DNA from: Actinomycetes bacterium
GTDB taxonomy: Bacteria; Actinomycetota; Actinomycetes; Propionibacteriales; Nocardioidaceae
Assembly: GCA_023417775.1 (NCBI GenBank)
Contig: JAEZEJ010000111.1
Coordinates: forward strand, 1-7,585
Reading direction: 5' to 3'
DNA: 7,585 nucleotides
Of the stretch, positions 6,059-7,585 are shown in pieces. The notes below the pieces were generated by a model. The model saw only the letters and a list, made by a program, of their open reading frames with translations. It was not told the DNA's origin and searched no databases. How positions within the stretch are numbered: the first letter of the stretch is position 1; every line of letters starts with the position of its first letter. Both the position numbers and the translations under genes were made by a program.

Positions 6059-6908
6059 CCTTTCCCTGGACCCGTCCATGAACGATCTCCAATCCACCGT
6101 GCCGATGCAGCGCATCAACGTGGCCACGCAGCAGCGCGGCGCGCTGGCGCCGATGCCGACCAAGATCGCGGTCAAGGGCCTGGACTTCCACTACGACAGG
6201 TTCCACGCGCTGAAGAATATCGACCTGGAGATCCCGGAGAAGCGCGTCACGGCGCTGATCGGGCCCTCGGGCTGCGGCAAGTCCACCCTGCTGCGCATCT
6301 TCAACCGCATCTACGCGCTGTACCCGAAGCTGCGCGCGAGCGGCGAGATCCTGCTCGACGGCGAGGACATCCTCTCGCCGAAGTATCCGATGAACCGGCT
6401 GCGCAGCAAGGTCGGCATGGTGTTCCAGAAACCGGTGCCGTTTCCGATGACGATCTACGAGAACATCGCCTACGCCATCCGCCACCACGAGAAGCTGTCG
6501 AAGGCGCAGCTCGACGAACGCGTCGAGCAGGCGCTGCGCCAGGGCGCGCTGTGGGACGAGGTCAAGGACAAGCTGGGCCAGTCGGCGCTGGGCCTGTCCG
6601 GCGGCCAGCAGCAGCGCCTGTGCATCGCCCGCGCGGTGGCGCTGCGCCCGGACGTGCTGCTGCTTGACGAGCCGACCTCGGCGCTGGACCCGATCTCGAC
6701 CAGCCGCATCGAGCAGCTGATCGAGGAACTGAAGCTCGACTACACCATCGTCATCGTCACCCACAACATGCAGCAGGCCGCGCGCGTGTCGGATTTCACC
6801 GCCTTCATGTACCTGGGCGACCTGGTCGAGCACGGCACCACCGAGACCATCTTTTCCAACCCCTCGAAGCAGCAGACCGAGGACTACATCACCGGCCGCT
6901 TCGGCTGA
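6051..6908 (+). CDS. pstB: Phosphate ABC transporter ATP-binding protein PstB
   Basis: ATPase that powers phosphate import through PstCA. It is 285 residues, with all ABC motifs in order: Walker A GPSGCGKST (71-79), Q-loop Gln126 in MVFQKPVPFPMTIYENI (a PstB hallmark), signature LSGGQQQR (182-189), Walker B VLLLDEP (202-208) with Asp206 and catalytic Glu207, SALDPIST, and the switch His238 in IVTHN. The first 35 or so residues extend beyond the usual PstB start of about 257-residue homologues. ATG 6051 has AGGA at 6041-6044 and overlaps the pstA stop by 8 nt; ATG 6078 is a possible alternative but lacks a good ribosome-binding site. PstB also takes part in phosphate signalling to PhoR through PhoU in known systems. 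Confidence 0.97.
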   Translation: MTDLSLDPSMNDLQSTVPMQRINVATQQRGALAPMPTKIAVKGLDFHYDRFHALKNIDLEIPEKRVTALIGPSGCGKSTLLRIFNRIYALYPKLRASGEILLDGEDILSPKYPMNRLRSKVGMVFQKPVPFPMTIYENIAYAIRHHEKLSKAQLDERVEQALRQGALWDEVKDKLGQSALGLSGGQQQRLCIARAVALRPDVLLLDEPTSALDPISTSRIEQLIEELKLDYTIVIVTHNMQQAARVSDFTAFMYLGDLVEHGTTETIFSNPSKQQTEDYITGRFG

Positions 6909-6918
6909 ACTGCAGCCG
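6902..6918 (+). other. Small hairpin at the pstB stop codon
   Basis: CGGCTG, a 5-nt loop AACTG, then CAGCCG: a 6-bp stem spanning the pstB stop codon. No T-run follows, so it should not terminate. It could damp readthrough or mark an mRNA processing point before phoU. In sequence this GC-rich, chance pairing cannot be excluded. Confidence 0.25.
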
Positions 6919-6960
6919 GCCGTGCCGCAGCCCTGTCCCCATTCCACCGGAATCCGACCC

Positions 6961-7585
6961 ATGAACAGCCAGCCCCACGACCACATCGTCCGCAGTCACG
7001 ACGAGGAGCGTCAGCGCCTGGTCGGCGAGATCCTGCGCATGGGCGCGATGGCGGTGGCGCAGCTGGAGGCGGCGCTGGACGTGGTCGAGCGCCGCGACGA
7101 CAGCGCGGCCGCGCGCGTGGCCGCCAACGACGAGGCGATCGACCAGCTCGAGCAGGAAATCAGCCACGACGTCATGCGCCTGGCGCTGCGCGGGCCGATG
7201 GCGCGCGACCTGCGCGAGATCCTTTCCGCCCTGCGGATCGCCTCGGACATCGAACGCATCGGCGATTACGCCGCCAACGTCGCCAAGCGCTCGACCGCGC
7301 TCAACGCCGCGCCACCGCTGCCGCACACGCGCGGCCTTGCCATCCTCGGCCAGCGGGTGCTGCGCCAGCTGCGCGACGTGCTGGAGGCGTTCGCGGCCGA
7401 CGACGCCGCGGCCGCGCAGCGTGTGCGCGCGCAGGACGCCGAAGTCGACACCCTGCATACCGGCCTGTTCCGCGAACTGCTGACCTACATGATGGAGGAC
7501 GCCCGGGCGATCACCCCGTGCACCCACCTGCTGTTCATGGCCAAGAACCTCGAGCGCATCGGCGACCACGCCACCAACATCGCCG
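6961..7585 (+). CDS. phoU: Phosphate-specific transport regulator PhoU (3' end beyond the window)
   Basis: Peripheral cytoplasmic regulator that links Pst transporter state to PhoR/PhoB and prevents runaway phosphate uptake. The frame from ATG 6961 is open for 208 codons to the window edge; the family is about 235-240 residues, so about 30 are missing. It is nearly all helical, as the two three-helix bundles require, and has both metal-binding repeats: DIERIGDYAANVAKR (96-110) and NLERIGDHATNIA from residue 198. RGPMARDLREILSALRIASD (78-97) is also a PhoU hallmark. It starts 52 nt after the pstB stop with no clear terminator between, so it is probably cotranscribed. Its ribosome-binding site is weak (a GGA-containing stretch just upstream). 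The translation was read directly from the sequence. Confidence 0.95.
   Translation, partial: MNSQPHDHIVRSHDEERQRLVGEILRMGAMAVAQLEAALDVVERRDDSAAARVAANDEAIDQLEQEISHDVMRLALRGPMARDLREILSALRIASDIERIGDYAANVAKRSTALNAAPPLPHTRGLAILGQRVLRQLRDVLEAFAADDAAAAQRVRAQDAEVDTLHTGLFRELLTYMMEDARAITPCTHLLFMAKNLERIGDHATNIA

Overview
The window carries a phosphate-starvation (Pho) uptake locus. It contains an outer-membrane phosphate-selective porin gene on the minus strand. Divergent from it, on the plus strand, is a pst cluster: two tandem periplasmic phosphate-binding protein genes (pstS paralogues), pstC and pstA (permeases), pstB (ATPase) and the first 208 codons of phoU, cut by the window edge. The very high GC content, the OprO/OprP-type porin and the porin / two PstS-family genes / pstCAB / phoU order suggest a gammaproteobacterium of the Xanthomonas-Lysobacter group. 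That placement is an inference from layout and composition; there is no rRNA or other marker here.

Layout: porin (17-1318, minus); divergent control region (1319-1596) with a two-unit PHO box facing the porin and a five-unit array in 11-nt phase facing pstS; secreted, soluble pstS copy (1597-2619); strong intrinsic terminator (2648-2673); gap ending in a third PHO box (2891-2919); lipoprotein pstS copy (2969-4054); 151-nt gap; pstC (4206-5174), pstA (5174-6058) and pstB (6051-6908), translationally overlapping; phoU (6961 to the edge).

How it works, by family knowledge: when phosphate is scarce, PhoB binds the PHO boxes. The porin lets phosphate across the outer membrane, the PstS proteins capture it in the periplasm, PstC/PstA form the inner-membrane channel, PstB drives transport with ATP, and PhoU couples transporter state to the PhoR/PhoB system (phoB and phoR are not in the window). 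The terminator and second PHO box indicate at least two plus-strand transcription units, pstS copy 1 alone and pstS copy 2 with pstCAB-phoU, plus the porin unit.

I found no mobile element, CRISPR array, tRNA or rRNA, and no unknown multi-gene system. The points worth a second look are regulatory (PHO-box architecture, twin leader stem-loops, internal terminator) and the soluble plus lipid-anchored pair of PstS paralogues.
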